Assembly: GCA_011046365.1 (NCBI GenBank)
Contig: DSAS01000010.1
Coordinates: 1-40,184, forward strand
From: Fidelibacterota bacterium
GTDB lineage: Bacteria > Fidelibacterota > UBA2242
Reading direction: 5' to 3'
DNA length: 40,184 bases
Shown here: piece after piece, positions 16,202-25,260 of the stretch
How the letters are laid out: every line of letters begins with the position of its first letter
Numbering within the stretch: the first letter of the stretch is position 1
Notes under the pieces: model-generated
What the model was told of the DNA's origin: nothing
Seen by the model: only the letters and a program-made list of their open reading frames with translations
Database searches by the model: none
Position numbers and translations under genes: made by a program

Positions 16202-18109
16202 CTATTCGGTAACGGTCTCCCAACCGATTTTTGACAGATGCCAGTAAATCACCAGTGCCGCAGCCGCAGCAACAATAAGATAGAGGATGCCGGGCAGATA
16301 GTCGCCCAGAATAATTTTACCGATCCCGAAGAGACTGGCATAGACCAGCACGACACCGCAAATCCAGTCAATCAAAGTCTTTCCGAATCCGCTGTCACTG
16401 ACCACATCGGGCAGTTCATCTGCAACAGGTTTCCAGCCGCGTCCTCCGGGGTGTACTCTGCGATAGAATTTTTTCAGCGTCTCCCGGTCGGTTGGAGCCG
16501 TGCAGAAAGTCACCGCCAGCCAGACAAGCGTTGTCCCGAAAACCACCGGATAAAGTGTGATTGGCGACTGCATTCCGAATCCGAATCTGGCAATCGGATA
16601 AATAACCAACGGTGCCAGCATAGCTGATATTTCCGACCAGGCATTGATCCGCCACCAGAACCAGCGTAAAATCAGCACCGCACCGATCCCGGCACTGGCA
16701 TTGATGATGAACTCCCAGGCGCCTGAAACGGTCGTAAGCAGGTATCGGGCAATCAAAAGAGAAAACAGAATCATCAGATACATGGCTATTCTCGACACAA
16801 AGACGTAATGCTTTTCAGCACCGCCGGGCTTGATGAAGCGCCGATAGAAATCGTTAATGATATAGGAAGTACCCCAGTTTAGCTGCGAGGCAATCGTGGA
16901 CATGTACGCCGCCAAAAAGGTAGCGATCAGCAGTCCCAGTAATCCGGGGGGCAGGAACCGCATCATGATCTTGGGATACATGACACCGGGATCAACGGTA
17001 TTTTCATATTTCTCATAAAATGACCTGAATTCGGGCGTCTGGTACTCCGGACTGGTTGCAACCTTTAACTCACCGTTATAAACCGCTACAACCTGCCGGT
17101 ACAGGGTCGGATTTTCCGTCTGTAATGCCGCCGGACTCTCCGCCCGCGGTAAAATGATTAAGGCGCTCAATGCCACCAGAATCCAGGGCCATGGACGCAG
17201 GGTATAGTGTGCGATTGTAAACCATAATGTGGCTAACAGACTGTGCTTTTCGTCTTTAGCAGACATCATCCGCTGAGCAATATAACCACCGCCGCCGGGG
17301 TCCGCTCCGGGATACCAGCTGGACCACCATTGCAGACCGATATGGGCAAAAAACGCACCCACCGATAACGCCAGGACGCCGCCGGTGATTCGGTGTAAAT
17401 CCACCTGTCCGATTTTCGGAAAAAAACTTAACACCTGAGGCGCCAGTTTACTCTTTAATGCCACCGCGCCCCCAATCTGTGGTAAACGTACCACAATCAC
17501 CGCCAGAATAATACAGCCGGTCATGGCGAACAGAAACTGGAAACTGTCGGTCCGGGCGGTACCCAGCAGTCCCGAAGCCGAGGCATAAAGCGCAATAATG
17601 ATGGATGCAGCCGCAACCAGTAAAAAGGGGTTCACCGCCGAGATCGTGACATGGAAAATTTTCTCCATGGCTTTATGAACCCAGCCCATCACAATGGCAT
17701 TCATAAAAACACCGAGATAGATCGCCCGGAATCCTCTTAATACCGCCGCCGCCTTGCCGGAATAACGGAATTCGGTGAATTCTACATCGGTTACAATGCC
17801 CGCGCGGCGCCATAATTTCGCAAAAAAGAACACCGTTAGCATCGCTCCGATTGCCAAATTCCACCAGAGCCAGTTTCCGGCAATTCCATTCCGGGCAACC
17901 AGCTCCGTCACCGCCAGGGGTGTATCGGCTGCAAAGGTCGTGGCAACCATTGCCGTTCCTGCCAGCCACCAGGGCAGATTCCGACCCGAAAGGAAAAATT
18001 GACTGGTATCTTTACCGGCACGTTTGGAAAAATAGAGCGCGATACCGAACACAAACGCAAAGTAGACCAAAATCACCAGCCAGTCAAATAAATTAATACC
18101 ATTTGCCAT
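16202..18109 (-). CDS. Sodium:solute symporter (SSS family)
   Basis: The 635-residue protein has about 13-15 hydrophobic segments and the SSS start pattern: an N-terminal helix, then FFLSGRNLPWWLAGTAMVATTFAADTPLAV with the sodium-site helix. A hydrophilic insert of roughly 70 residues lies between two helices mid-protein (PRAESPAALQ through MYPKIMMRF). Family members take up sugars, amino acids, carboxylates or vitamins with sodium; no substrate can be named. GAGGAG lies before the ATG at 18109. It is first in a four-gene minus-strand run with the APC permease, the SOR-like gene and ygjP. Confidence 0.9.
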   Translation of the reverse strand: MANGINLFDWLVILVYFAFVFGIALYFSKRAGKDTSQFFLSGRNLPWWLAGTAMVATTFAADTPLAVTELVARNGIAGNWLWWNLAIGAMLTVFFFAKLWRRAGIVTDVEFTEFRYSGKAAAVLRGFRAIYLGVFMNAIVMGWVHKAMEKIFHVTISAVNPFLLVAAASIIIALYASASGLLGTARTDSFQFLFAMTGCIILAVIVVRLPQIGGAVALKSKLAPQVLSFFPKIGQVDLHRITGGVLALSVGAFFAHIGLQWWSSWYPGADPGGGGYIAQRMMSAKDEKHSLLATLWFTIAHYTLRPWPWILVALSALIILPRAESPAALQTENPTLYRQVVAVYNGELKVATSPEYQTPEFRSFYEKYENTVDPGVMYPKIMMRFLPPGLLGLLIATFLAAYMSTIASQLNWGTSYIINDFYRRFIKPGGAEKHYVFVSRIAMYLMILFSLLIARYLLTTVSGAWEFIINASAGIGAVLILRWFWWRINAWSEISAMLAPLVIYPIARFGFGMQSPITLYPVVFGTTLVWLAVTFCTAPTDRETLKKFYRRVHPGGRGWKPVADELPDVVSDSGFGKTLIDWICGVVLVYASLFGIGKIILGDYLPGILYLIVAAAAALVIYWHLSKIGWETVTE

Positions 18110-18202
18110 AATCCCCTGCTCCTCACGGTTTATAAATTACCCCTAATTTAAAAGGATTTTTATTAATGCTAAGCCCTTTCTGGGGTTCCGGACGGCAGAA
18201 AG

Positions 18203-18234
18203 ATAAAAAAAAGCGGAGCCTTCACTCCGCTTTT
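18203..18234 (-). terminator. Rho-independent terminator of the LysM gene
   Basis: AAAAGCGGAG (18209-18218) pairs with CTCCGCTTTT (18225-18234) over a 6-base loop, followed on the minus strand by a run of eight T. It lies 23 bases after the LysM stop. Confidence 0.85.
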
Positions 18235-18256
18235 CAGATAGCACTTTTAGGGATAC

Positions 18257-18934
18257 TTAATTAAATAACTTCGTTCTCAGTTTCAACACCGTACCGGGTA
18301 GCACATGATCAATATTCGGTCCGAGCACATCGGCATTATCACGCAGAATAACGATCCAGGCATAATGATTGTCATATTCTTTTCCGGCAATTGACCAGAG
18401 AGTTTCATTCGCTCTGACCATGTAGTTGTAATAGTCAAACTCCAGATCATTGGCTGTGTTCTTCGGTTTCTTTAGTAAAAATTCGTGAAAGGGGTAAATA
18501 ATATTGGGGTTATCACCGATCTTCTTCCGGTTCCACTTATAAATCATTCGCCACATTCCGATATTGCCATACTCATTTTTCGCAATCAGGGAGAGATAGT
18601 CACCGGGTTTAACCATGTAAAAAATATTGACGCTATCGGTTTCGCTGATCAGTTCAAGAACCTCTTCCAGTTTACCTTCCCGTTCCTCCAGGGTTTCGCT
18701 TGCGGAATGTGCAGTAGCCGATTCAACCGGAGCGATGGTCTCATCCAGAACCGGTTCGGGTTCTTTTAGCACAGGCTCGGCAACCGGTTCTTCCGGTGTT
18801 TCCTGGACAGGTGTCGGCTCTTCTCGGACAGGTTCTTCTTCAACAACCTCCTTGGAGCATCCGACGATAAGTCCAACGACAACCGCGAAAATGACTAAAA
18901 TTTTACTCAATTGCAGCTTCTTTTTCATTTTCAT
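18257..18934 (-). CDS. Lipoprotein with two LysM domains
   Basis: The N-terminus is a lipoprotein signal with LIVGC (Cys26). A Glu/Pro-rich low-complexity linker (about 28-75) follows, then LysM domain 1 (about 104-155, FYMVKPGDYLSLIAKNEYG) and LysM domain 2 (about 168-222, YMVRANETLWSIAGKEYDN). LysM binds peptidoglycan glycan strands. Lipid anchor plus stretched linker plus wall-binding repeats suggest a link between outer membrane and wall. AAAGGAGTG precedes the ATG. No enzyme domain is present. Monocistronic, with its own terminator. Confidence 0.88.
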   Translation of the reverse strand: MKMKKKLQLSKILVIFAVVVGLIVGCSKEVVEEEPVREEPTPVQETPEEPVAEPVLKEPEPVLDETIAPVESATAHSASETLEEREGKLEEVLELISETDSVNIFYMVKPGDYLSLIAKNEYGNIGMWRMIYKWNRKKIGDNPNIIYPFHEFLLKKPKNTANDLEFDYYNYMVRANETLWSIAGKEYDNHYAWIVILRDNADVLGPNIDHVLPGTVLKLRTKLFN

Positions 18935-18957
18935 TACACTCCTTTCAAATTATCTAT

Positions 18958-18986
18958 AATATGCACAAAATCCGGCAGACTTTCAA
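18958..18986 (-). promoter_or_regulatory. Candidate promoter for the LysM lipoprotein
   Basis: On the minus strand TTGAAA (18981-18986), 17 bases, CATATT (18958-18963) lies just upstream of the LysM gene. The -10 matches that of the divergent promoter at 19148. Confidence 0.45.
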
Positions 18987-19124
18987 GAACTTCTTTGTTT
19001 TTTATGGGACAACCCTACTTTGGAGAAAGTTAAATGTCTAAGCAAAGAATTTTGTTCCAGATCACATTTTATTTGTCCCTGAATATTTAATTACAATACT
19101 GACGGAAAGAGGCAGAAAAAAGTG

Positions 19125-19153
19125 TTGATTTTTTAACATTATTCTGTCATATT
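19125..19153 (+). promoter_or_regulatory. Candidate promoter for the MBL-fold hydrolase
   Basis: TTGATT (19125-19130), 17-base spacer, CATATT (19148-19153), about 60 bases before the start codon of the hydrolase. Confidence 0.45.
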
Positions 19154-19214
19154 GGGGCTGTTAAAGCGCACGTGAACATGGATAGATTTTTATTTTATTA
19201 CGAAGGAGAGGGGA

Positions 19215-20189
19215 ATGTTCGACGAAAATCCACATCCAATTGATCTGACCTTCTGGGGAGTTCGCGGCTCGTTACCTACTTCACCCGACCCTTCCGAATT
19301 TGAAATCAAGCTTAAAAATATTCTCAAAGACTGCCAACGACAAAAACTCGATGACGCTGCGAAGATAGATAAATATATTGCTCAGTTGCCGGTTGAAATG
19401 AAACGTTTTGTGGGCAGCAATACCGCCTGCATCTATATTAATATTGAAGGAAAACACATTATTCTGGATGCCGGCTCGGGCATCCGTCCGCTGGGGGAGT
19501 TGCTGATGACCCGGGAATTTGGTGACGGACACGGCGAAGCTCATATTTTTCTGACACACACCCATTGGGATCATATTATGGGTTTTCCCTTTTTCGCGCC
19601 GGCTTATAAATCGGGTAACAACATCACCATCTACGGCGTTCACAACGGTCTCGAACAGCGCATCAGCAATCAGCAGGAGGACGAATACTACCCGGTATCG
19701 CTATCAGCCATGGGCGCCGTGATTGATTTTTTTCAGCTGCGCAAAGAAGAAGCCTTCGACCTGGATGGTATCTGGATTACCAACAAGATGCTGAATCATC
19801 CCGGTGGGTCTTTTGGGTACCGCATTGATTACCAGCATAAATCAATCGTCTACGCCACGGATTCCGAGTACAAAAACATTGATCAAGACCGCTATGCCGC
19901 CTATATAGATTTTTTCAGGGGCGCAGATGTCCTGATATTCGACGCCCAATATACCATTGAGGAGAGCATCGAAAAGGAAAACTGGGGACACAGCACCTCG
20001 CTACAGGGGGTTGACTTCGCGGCACAAGCCAATGTTAAACATCTGCTCTTCTTTCATCATGATCCCTCCTACTCCGACCAAAAGCTGGAGGGGATTCTCA
20101 GAGATGCCATCAGGTACCGCGATGAGCATTATGGGAAAAAAGACATCCGCCTATCCATTGCCCGGGAAGGGCTGAATCTCAAAATCTGA
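19215..20189 (+). CDS. Metallo-beta-lactamase-fold hydrolase
   Basis: The 324-residue protein has FWGVRGSLPTS at the N-terminus, GSNTACI and LDAGSGIRPLG strands, the dinuclear metal motif HTHWDH (115-120) and later ligand positions in NHPGGSFGYRI, YATDSEY and LLFFHHDPSYSD. This layout belongs to the RNase Z/PhnP-like branch of the MBL fold, where members are phosphodiesterases. GGAGAGGGG lies directly before the ATG. It has no signal peptide and stands alone. From memory, close relatives occur fused to signalling domains; none is fused here. The substrate is unknown. Confidence 0.85.
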   Translation: MFDENPHPIDLTFWGVRGSLPTSPDPSEFEIKLKNILKDCQRQKLDDAAKIDKYIAQLPVEMKRFVGSNTACIYINIEGKHIILDAGSGIRPLGELLMTREFGDGHGEAHIFLTHTHWDHIMGFPFFAPAYKSGNNITIYGVHNGLEQRISNQQEDEYYPVSLSAMGAVIDFFQLRKEEAFDLDGIWITNKMLNHPGGSFGYRIDYQHKSIVYATDSEYKNIDQDRYAAYIDFFRGADVLIFDAQYTIEESIEKENWGHSTSLQGVDFAAQANVKHLLFFHHDPSYSDQKLEGILRDAIRYRDEHYGKKDIRLSIAREGLNLKI

Positions 20190-20248
20190 TCAAAGCCCCT
20201 ATTTTAATCAATACTTTCCCTTGTTTTTAGACGAGCAATTCTCTAATT

Positions 20249-20276
20249 TTGCATGTTGTTTATTTGAGTTTATAAA
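20249..20276 (+). promoter_or_regulatory. Possible promoter of the GTPase-carbamate kinase operon
   Basis: TTGCAT (20249-20254), a 16-base spacer and TATAAA (20271-20276) would leave a leader of about 120 bases before the ATG at 20406. No riboswitch-like fold was recognised in that leader. Confidence 0.3.
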
Positions 20277-20405
20277 ATTATGGTTTCGCAATATACACAT
20301 TCTTTGATTCTCTGGACATATCACTTCGGATTTAAATAGGTCGCCCGGCAACTACTTGTCTATTTTTTGTTAAGAAAATCGTACTAACAAATATGAGGTG
20401 ATAAA

Positions 20406-21749
20406 ATGAAAAAAAAGAATGTTCTGATTATTGGAGCAGCCGGCAGAGATTTCCATAATTATAATACATATTTCAGAGATAATGATAATTATCATGTAGT
20501 TGCTTTTACAGCAGCCCAGATACCGGACATAGACGACCGGAAATATCCGGCAGATTTAGCCGGCAAGTTTTATCCGGACGGGATTCCCATCTATGCCGAA
20601 GAGGACCTGCCAGAACTGATTAAAAAATATACCGTAGATGAATGTATTTTCTCCTATAGCGATATAAGTTACCAGAAAGTGATGGCGACCAGTGCCCTGG
20701 TAAACGCCTGTGGCGCCAATTTTACCCTTTTAGGACCTATTCACACCATGATAAAGAGCACCAAACCGGTGATTGCCGTCTGTGCCACCCGTACCGGTTG
20801 CGGAAAAAGTCAAACTTCCCGGAAGGTGATCGAGATTTTGATGCAGAAAGGTCTGAAAGTCGTCGCCATCCGCCACCCCATGCCCTATGGTAATCTGATC
20901 GAACAAAAAGTTCAGCGTTTTGCCACCCTGGACGATTTGACAAAACATAAATGTACCATCGAAGAGATGGAAGAATACGAACCCCACATCATCCGGGGCA
21001 ACGTCATCTATGCCGGTGTGGATTACGAAGCCATCATCCGGGCGGCGGAACAGGATCCCGACGGTTGTGATATTATTCTTTGGGACGGAGGCAATAACGA
21101 TTTTGCCTTTTACAAACCAGACCTGACTATCACCGTCGCCGATCCGCACCGCGCGGGTAACGAACTGAGTTACTATCCCGGCGAGGTCAATCTCCGCCTT
21201 GCTGACGTGGTAGTGATCAATAAAATTGACAGCGCGGCACCGGAAGGAATTCAGACTGTTCGGGAAAGCATCAACAAGGTCAATCCCGAAGCGATTGTTG
21301 TTGACGGCGCATCCCCTATCAAAGTGGATAAGCCCGAGTTGATCCGGGGCAAACGTGTTTTGGTTGTAGAGGATGGTCCCACCCTCACACACGGCGAAAT
21401 GAAGATCGGCGCCGGCACCGTTGCCGCCCGAAAATACAACGCCATCGAATGTGTTGATCCGAGACCCTATACGGTTGGAAAATTGACCGAAACCTTTCGG
21501 ATTTACCCGAACATCGGACACCTCCTACCGGCAATGGGTTACGGCGAACAGCAGATTAAAGACCTGGAAGCGACGATAGAAAAAACGGACTGCGATTCCG
21601 TCATCATCGGAACGCCGATAGACCTGAACCGCATTTTGAAAATAAACAAGCCTAATACCCGGGTTTATTATGATCTGCAGGAGATCGGACATCCCAATCT
21701 GACAGAAATCCTGGAAGACTTTATCAAAGATCATCATTTAATCCGATAG
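20406..21749 (+). CDS. Cyclic 2,3-diphosphoglycerate synthetase-like P-loop GTPase
   Basis: The 447-residue protein begins with a Rossmann-like strand (NVLIIGAAGRDFHNYN), then a P-loop CATRTGCGKSQTSR (126-139), a WDGGNNDF block and a VVINKIDSA segment whose NKID resembles the guanine-recognition motif. This matches the family named after archaeal cyclic 2,3-diphosphoglycerate synthetase. Bacteria are not known to use that thermolyte generally, so the reaction here is uncertain. GAGGTGAT precedes the ATG. Carbamate kinase starts 5 bases after the stop, implying a linked function, perhaps around a phosphorylated or acyl-phosphate intermediate. The family assignment is good; the function is inference. 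Confidence 0.75.
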   Translation: MKKKNVLIIGAAGRDFHNYNTYFRDNDNYHVVAFTAAQIPDIDDRKYPADLAGKFYPDGIPIYAEEDLPELIKKYTVDECIFSYSDISYQKVMATSALVNACGANFTLLGPIHTMIKSTKPVIAVCATRTGCGKSQTSRKVIEILMQKGLKVVAIRHPMPYGNLIEQKVQRFATLDDLTKHKCTIEEMEEYEPHIIRGNVIYAGVDYEAIIRAAEQDPDGCDIILWDGGNNDFAFYKPDLTITVADPHRAGNELSYYPGEVNLRLADVVVINKIDSAAPEGIQTVRESINKVNPEAIVVDGASPIKVDKPELIRGKRVLVVEDGPTLTHGEMKIGAGTVAARKYNAIECVDPRPYTVGKLTETFRIYPNIGHLLPAMGYGEQQIKDLEATIEKTDCDSVIIGTPIDLNRILKINKPNTRVYYDLQEIGHPNLTEILEDFIKDHHLIR

Positions 21750-21754
21750 GTGCT

Positions 21755-22705
21755 ATGATGCCAGCTCACAAAACTGCCGTTATTGCCCTGGGCGGAAATG
21801 CGATCTCTCCGAAGGGAGAAGTTGACACGATTGCCAATCAATTCCGCAATACCCGCAAAAGTTGTATCGCCATCATGAATTTCATCAGACAGGATTACAA
21901 TCTTGCCATTACGCACGGCAACGGTCCCCAGGTGGGCAACGCCCTGCTGCGGGTTGAATTGACCAATGCTAAAGCCCCCTATCTACCACTGGGCATCTGC
22001 GACGCCGATACCGAGGGCGGAATGGGGTACATGATCGAACAGTCTCTGCAAAATGCCCTTATCAGGGAGGACATTGACCGTGATGTAGTGACAATTATCA
22101 CGCAGGTGATCATTGATATTAACGATCCCTCAAGTCAAAATCCCAGTAAATACATCGGAAGTTGGTATACGAAAGAGGAGATTTTGCCGCTGGCTAAGAA
22201 ATTCGGGTGGCAAATCAAGGAGGTACCGGGCAAGGGCTGGAGAAGGGTCGTGCCCTCCCCGATACCACGCCGGATTATCAATAAAAAAGCCATTAAACAA
22301 CTGGTTGATCTGGGGATTATTGTGATTGCCGCCGGAGGTGGCGGGATTCCGGTTTACATCATGGAAAATGGATTGTATGAGGGCTTTGATGCGGTCATTG
22401 ACAAAGACCTGGCTTCAGCGGTGTTGGCGCAAGACATCGGTGCTCAGGAACTGTTTATTTTGACCGACGTAGACCGGATTGCAATCAATTTTGGCAAACC
22501 CAATCAGGAGTTTATAGACGAAATTCAGATGGACGATCTGGTGAAATTGTCAGCCGATGGTCATTTCCCGCCGGGCAGTATGGGACCAAAAATCAATGCC
22601 GCTATCCATTTTCTCAAAAATGGCGGGGAGGCGGTCATTATCACCTCTCTCGAAACCGCCCAAAAAGGACTTGACAATGGTAAATATACACGTATTTTAT
22701 CCTAA
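21755..22705 (+). CDS. arcC: Carbamate kinase
   Basis: ArcC transfers phosphate from carbamoyl phosphate to ADP, giving ATP, CO2 and ammonia. Motifs are AVIALGGNAI at the N-terminus, THGNGPQVGN, EVPGKGWRRVVPSP, AAGGGGIPV, VIDKDLAS and FPPGSMGPK. The 316 residues match. Two adjacent ATGs (21755, 21758) follow AGGTG; either may serve. No arginine deiminase or carbamoyltransferase is nearby, so the source of carbamoyl phosphate is not evident. Coupling to the upstream GTPase and downstream NDP kinase is by tight spacing. Confidence 0.94.
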   Translation: MMPAHKTAVIALGGNAISPKGEVDTIANQFRNTRKSCIAIMNFIRQDYNLAITHGNGPQVGNALLRVELTNAKAPYLPLGICDADTEGGMGYMIEQSLQNALIREDIDRDVVTIITQVIIDINDPSSQNPSKYIGSWYTKEEILPLAKKFGWQIKEVPGKGWRRVVPSPIPRRIINKKAIKQLVDLGIIVIAAGGGGIPVYIMENGLYEGFDAVIDKDLASAVLAQDIGAQELFILTDVDRIAINFGKPNQEFIDEIQMDDLVKLSADGHFPPGSMGPKINAAIHFLKNGGEAVIITSLETAQKGLDNGKYTRILS

Positions 22706-22717
22706 ACAGGAGCGCTG

Positions 22718-23137
22718 ATGGGAAACTGGACATTGGCTATATTAAAACCCGATTGTCTCGAACGCAACCTAACCGGAAAAGCAATTGATTTCATCCTGAA
22801 TAGAGGATTTACAATCAAAGCGCTGCAGATGTTCAGGCTCTCCCGCAGCGAAGCTGAAGCCTTTTATACAATACATAAAGGCAAACCTTTTTTTCAGGGA
22901 TTAGTGGGATACATGTCTTCAGGTCCCTGCATTTCAATGGTACTGGAGAAGGAAAATGCCGTAGAAGCCTTTCGGACAGCGATTGGTGCTACCGATCCGC
23001 AGGAAGCGGCTGAAAGCACATTGCGGCGACTTTACGCCGAATCTGTCCAGCGAAATACCGTTCACGGATCGGACTCTGAAGAAAATGCTCAGAAAGAAAT
23101 TGCATTTTTCTTTCCCTTGATGGAAATTATAACATGA
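22718..23137 (+). CDS. ndk: Nucleoside diphosphate kinase
   Basis: Ndk balances nucleoside triphosphates by phosphate transfer through a phosphohistidine. The active site NTVHGSDS places the His at 116, and LAILKPD (6-12) with RNLTGKAID follows the family. The 139 residues are normal. AGGAG lies about 7 bases before the ATG, 12 bases after arcC. Its presence next to carbamate kinase suggests shared control of ATP and GTP supply, which is inference. Confidence 0.94.
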   Translation: MGNWTLAILKPDCLERNLTGKAIDFILNRGFTIKALQMFRLSRSEAEAFYTIHKGKPFFQGLVGYMSSGPCISMVLEKENAVEAFRTAIGATDPQEAAESTLRRLYAESVQRNTVHGSDSEENAQKEIAFFFPLMEIIT

Positions 23138-23162
23138 CAACGATCCGAAAAGGAGAAACAGA

Positions 23163-23951
23163 ATGAAAACGAAAAAAGCAATACTATTAATTTTCATCTT
23201 GCTACTGGTTGTTATTTCCTGTGATAAACCCGAACCGATTCCCGGGATCGTCGGGAAACGGATACACCTGGCACCGCTGATTGAATCTAGGGATGATACA
23301 CTCGCCTGTACCTACGGCTGGAGTTTTGTGGAGAAGCCAGCCGGGAGTAATATGGATATCCTCTCTTTCCAGCCCAACAGCCGCAGCTTCAATATATCCT
23401 TTGTACCCGACGCCGCCGGCGATTACGTAGTCGCCTATTCCATTGTAGGACCTGATGGAAAGGTCAAGGATGAAAAAGAGCTGCTTTGCCGTGTAATCGA
23501 GGACACCAGCTCCGCTCCCGCTCCGAAAGAGGAGGGCTATGCGCTGAGTGAAGAAGCCATGCAGGCTCCGGCACCAGTTTATGAAGATACAAAAGAAAAA
23601 AGAACACCCGCGCAACCGACCTACCCCGATAGCCGCGAAACCACTCCGGCACCCAAGCCCCGCCCGCAAAAACCGATCGGACAGAGCATCCCGAGCATTC
23701 CCGGCAAATACACGATCCAGATTTCTTCCTGGAAGACCTATGCCGGAGCTGAGCGAGCCGTCAGACTGCTGGACCACCTCAATCTCGACCTGTATATTCA
23801 AAAAGCCACCTTTCTGGAGACCGGCGAAACCTGGTATCGAGTCCGTACGGGCAACTTTGATAACCGCAATGCGGCTAAGGCGGCGTTAAAAGAATTAAAA
23901 GCAAAACTGCCACACGAGCTGCTTTGGATAGACCTGGTACGACAAGACTAA
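23163..23951 (+). CDS. Lipoprotein with Ig-like segment and C-terminal SPOR domain
   Basis: The signal ends in LLVVISC (Cys20). Residues about 30-115 look like a PKD or Ig-like beta sandwich (TYGWSFVEKPAGS, SFVPDAAGDYVVAYSIVGPDG). A Pro/Glu-rich linker (about 118-180) leads to a SPOR domain (about 185-260) with KYTIQISSWKTYAGAERAVR and WYRVRTGNFDNRNAA. SPOR domains bind denuded glycan at division sites. AAAGGAG precedes the ATG. It sits between ndk and a membrane protein; a division or envelope role is inferred from SPOR only. Confidence 0.85.
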   Translation: MKTKKAILLIFILLLVVISCDKPEPIPGIVGKRIHLAPLIESRDDTLACTYGWSFVEKPAGSNMDILSFQPNSRSFNISFVPDAAGDYVVAYSIVGPDGKVKDEKELLCRVIEDTSSAPAPKEEGYALSEEAMQAPAPVYEDTKEKRTPAQPTYPDSRETTPAPKPRPQKPIGQSIPSIPGKYTIQISSWKTYAGAERAVRLLDHLNLDLYIQKATFLETGETWYRVRTGNFDNRNAAKAALKELKAKLPHELLWIDLVRQD

Positions 23952-23970
23952 TAAAATTCTGGAGGAGATA

Positions 23971-25194
23971 ATGAAGCCTTTGTATTTTGACGTTCGCGAC
24001 GTTTTTAGGACTCCACGGTTGGCACTCAGTGGAAAGAAAATCTGGGTCCACCTGCTTGGCTTAGGATTAGGCTGGGCTGTTTATCTGATACTTTCCTATT
24101 TGGCATTGATCATCAATGGTCAGAGCATTGTTGAAATCTGGAACACCCACTTTCTCTTTCCCTGCCTCTGGGGCGTTGACCTTCCGATTGCCTGGTACAG
24201 CTGGATAGTTTACGGTCTGGGAATTCTGCTCTGGGTGATTATCTTTCTGCTGGCTTCCCTGGCTGTATCCCGGATCACCTACAAGCAGCTGAAAGGCGAT
24301 GAATTTTATTCCTCAGGTGACAGTTTCAAATATATTAAAAAGCATGGAACTGCGGTGATTATGGGACCCGTATCCCTCCTGCTGATTATGGCATTCTTCA
24401 TTGTTATGGCAATCATTGCCGCCTGGATTGCCAAATGGCCGGTCCTGGATATTCTGTTTCTCGGAATACCCTACCTGCTCTATTTTATTGTGGCGGTATT
24501 TGTCGTATATACTGCTGTCGTATTTGTTGTATCACTCATCCTGGGTGCCGGAATTGTCGGGACTGCCGAAGAAGATACTATGGAGACCGTCTTTCAAAGC
24601 TACTCCACACTGTGGGCCCAGCCCTGGCGGTTAGTAATTTACGAGGGGCTCGTCCTGGGACTGACCGCTGTAGCCACTTATATCTATGCCTACGCCATGA
24701 TTATTGGTTACCAGTTCTTTAACTATGTATTCGGTCAATCCTGGCTGATGAACGGCAAACTCAGCCGCATTATGGAGCAGGCTTCTTCCTACATTTTCGG
24801 CATCAATTCGCCGCTGACACCCTTCTTAAGCAAGACCTTCAATCTCTATACACCGGCGTCTCTTGGAATGGTTCGCCCCCTCTATCTGACCACAACCGAT
24901 ATGATCACGATCGTATTAATTGCCATTGCCCTCTTCGTAATCGGGGGCAGCGCGGTAGCTTATTTGCTGACGAATTTCAGCGTCGGACAGTCCCTGATTT
25001 ATGTCATTTTGCGGAAGAAAAAGGACGACGAAGACCTTATTGCCCGCAAAGACGAGGATGAGCTCAAGGAAGAGGAAAAAGAAGAAGATGAAAAACTCGA
25101 CAGCGACGAAACGATTGAAACCGACAAATCCGCAGAGGATACCGGTAAAGATACACCCGCAGAAGACGCTGCCGAGGAAAAAAACGAACAATAA
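23971..25194 (+). CDS. Multi-pass membrane protein with highly charged acidic C-terminal tail
   Basis: I do not recognise a named family. Of 407 residues, about 1-345 hold roughly seven hydrophobic segments (about 28-50, 75-100, 128-153, 160-195, 222-250, 310-335). The last about 58 residues are almost wholly Asp, Glu and Lys (from KKKDDEDLI to the end), likely cytosolic and disordered. An EEDTMETVFQSYSTLWAQPW segment between helices resembles cytosolic loops of small permease-like or YIP1-type proteins, but this is weak. GGAGGAGAT precedes the ATG, 19 bases after the SPOR gene. It ends the operon and is followed by a hairpin terminator. Confidence 0.75.
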   Translation: MKPLYFDVRDVFRTPRLALSGKKIWVHLLGLGLGWAVYLILSYLALIINGQSIVEIWNTHFLFPCLWGVDLPIAWYSWIVYGLGILLWVIIFLLASLAVSRITYKQLKGDEFYSSGDSFKYIKKHGTAVIMGPVSLLLIMAFFIVMAIIAAWIAKWPVLDILFLGIPYLLYFIVAVFVVYTAVVFVVSLILGAGIVGTAEEDTMETVFQSYSTLWAQPWRLVIYEGLVLGLTAVATYIYAYAMIIGYQFFNYVFGQSWLMNGKLSRIMEQASSYIFGINSPLTPFLSKTFNLYTPASLGMVRPLYLTTTDMITIVLIAIALFVIGGSAVAYLLTNFSVGQSLIYVILRKKKDDEDLIARKDEDELKEEEKEEDEKLDSDETIETDKSAEDTGKDTPAEDAAEEKNEQ

Positions 25195-25213
25195 AATGTC
25201 ATTTGACCATATT

Positions 25214-25245
25214 AAGAATGGCGTCCAATACCGGGCGCCATTCTT
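25214..25245. terminator. Hairpin terminator after the membrane protein
   Basis: AAGAATGGCG (25214-25223) pairs perfectly with CGCCATTCTT (25236-25245) around a 12-base loop. The 3' T-run is short, so strength is uncertain. Confidence 0.6.
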
Positions 25246-25260
25246 ATAATGTGAAATAAC

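Noticed and set aside
18690-18850. Repetitive Glu/Pro coding sequence in the LysM gene, considered as a DNA repeat
   Set aside because: The repetition is in codons for a low-complexity linker without regular unit length, so it is not a tandem repeat or CRISPR-like array.
20730-21521. 263-codon minus-strand open frame
   Set aside because: It is antisense to the cyclic-DPG-synthetase-like gene, which has clear motifs and a ribosome site; the antisense product has none.
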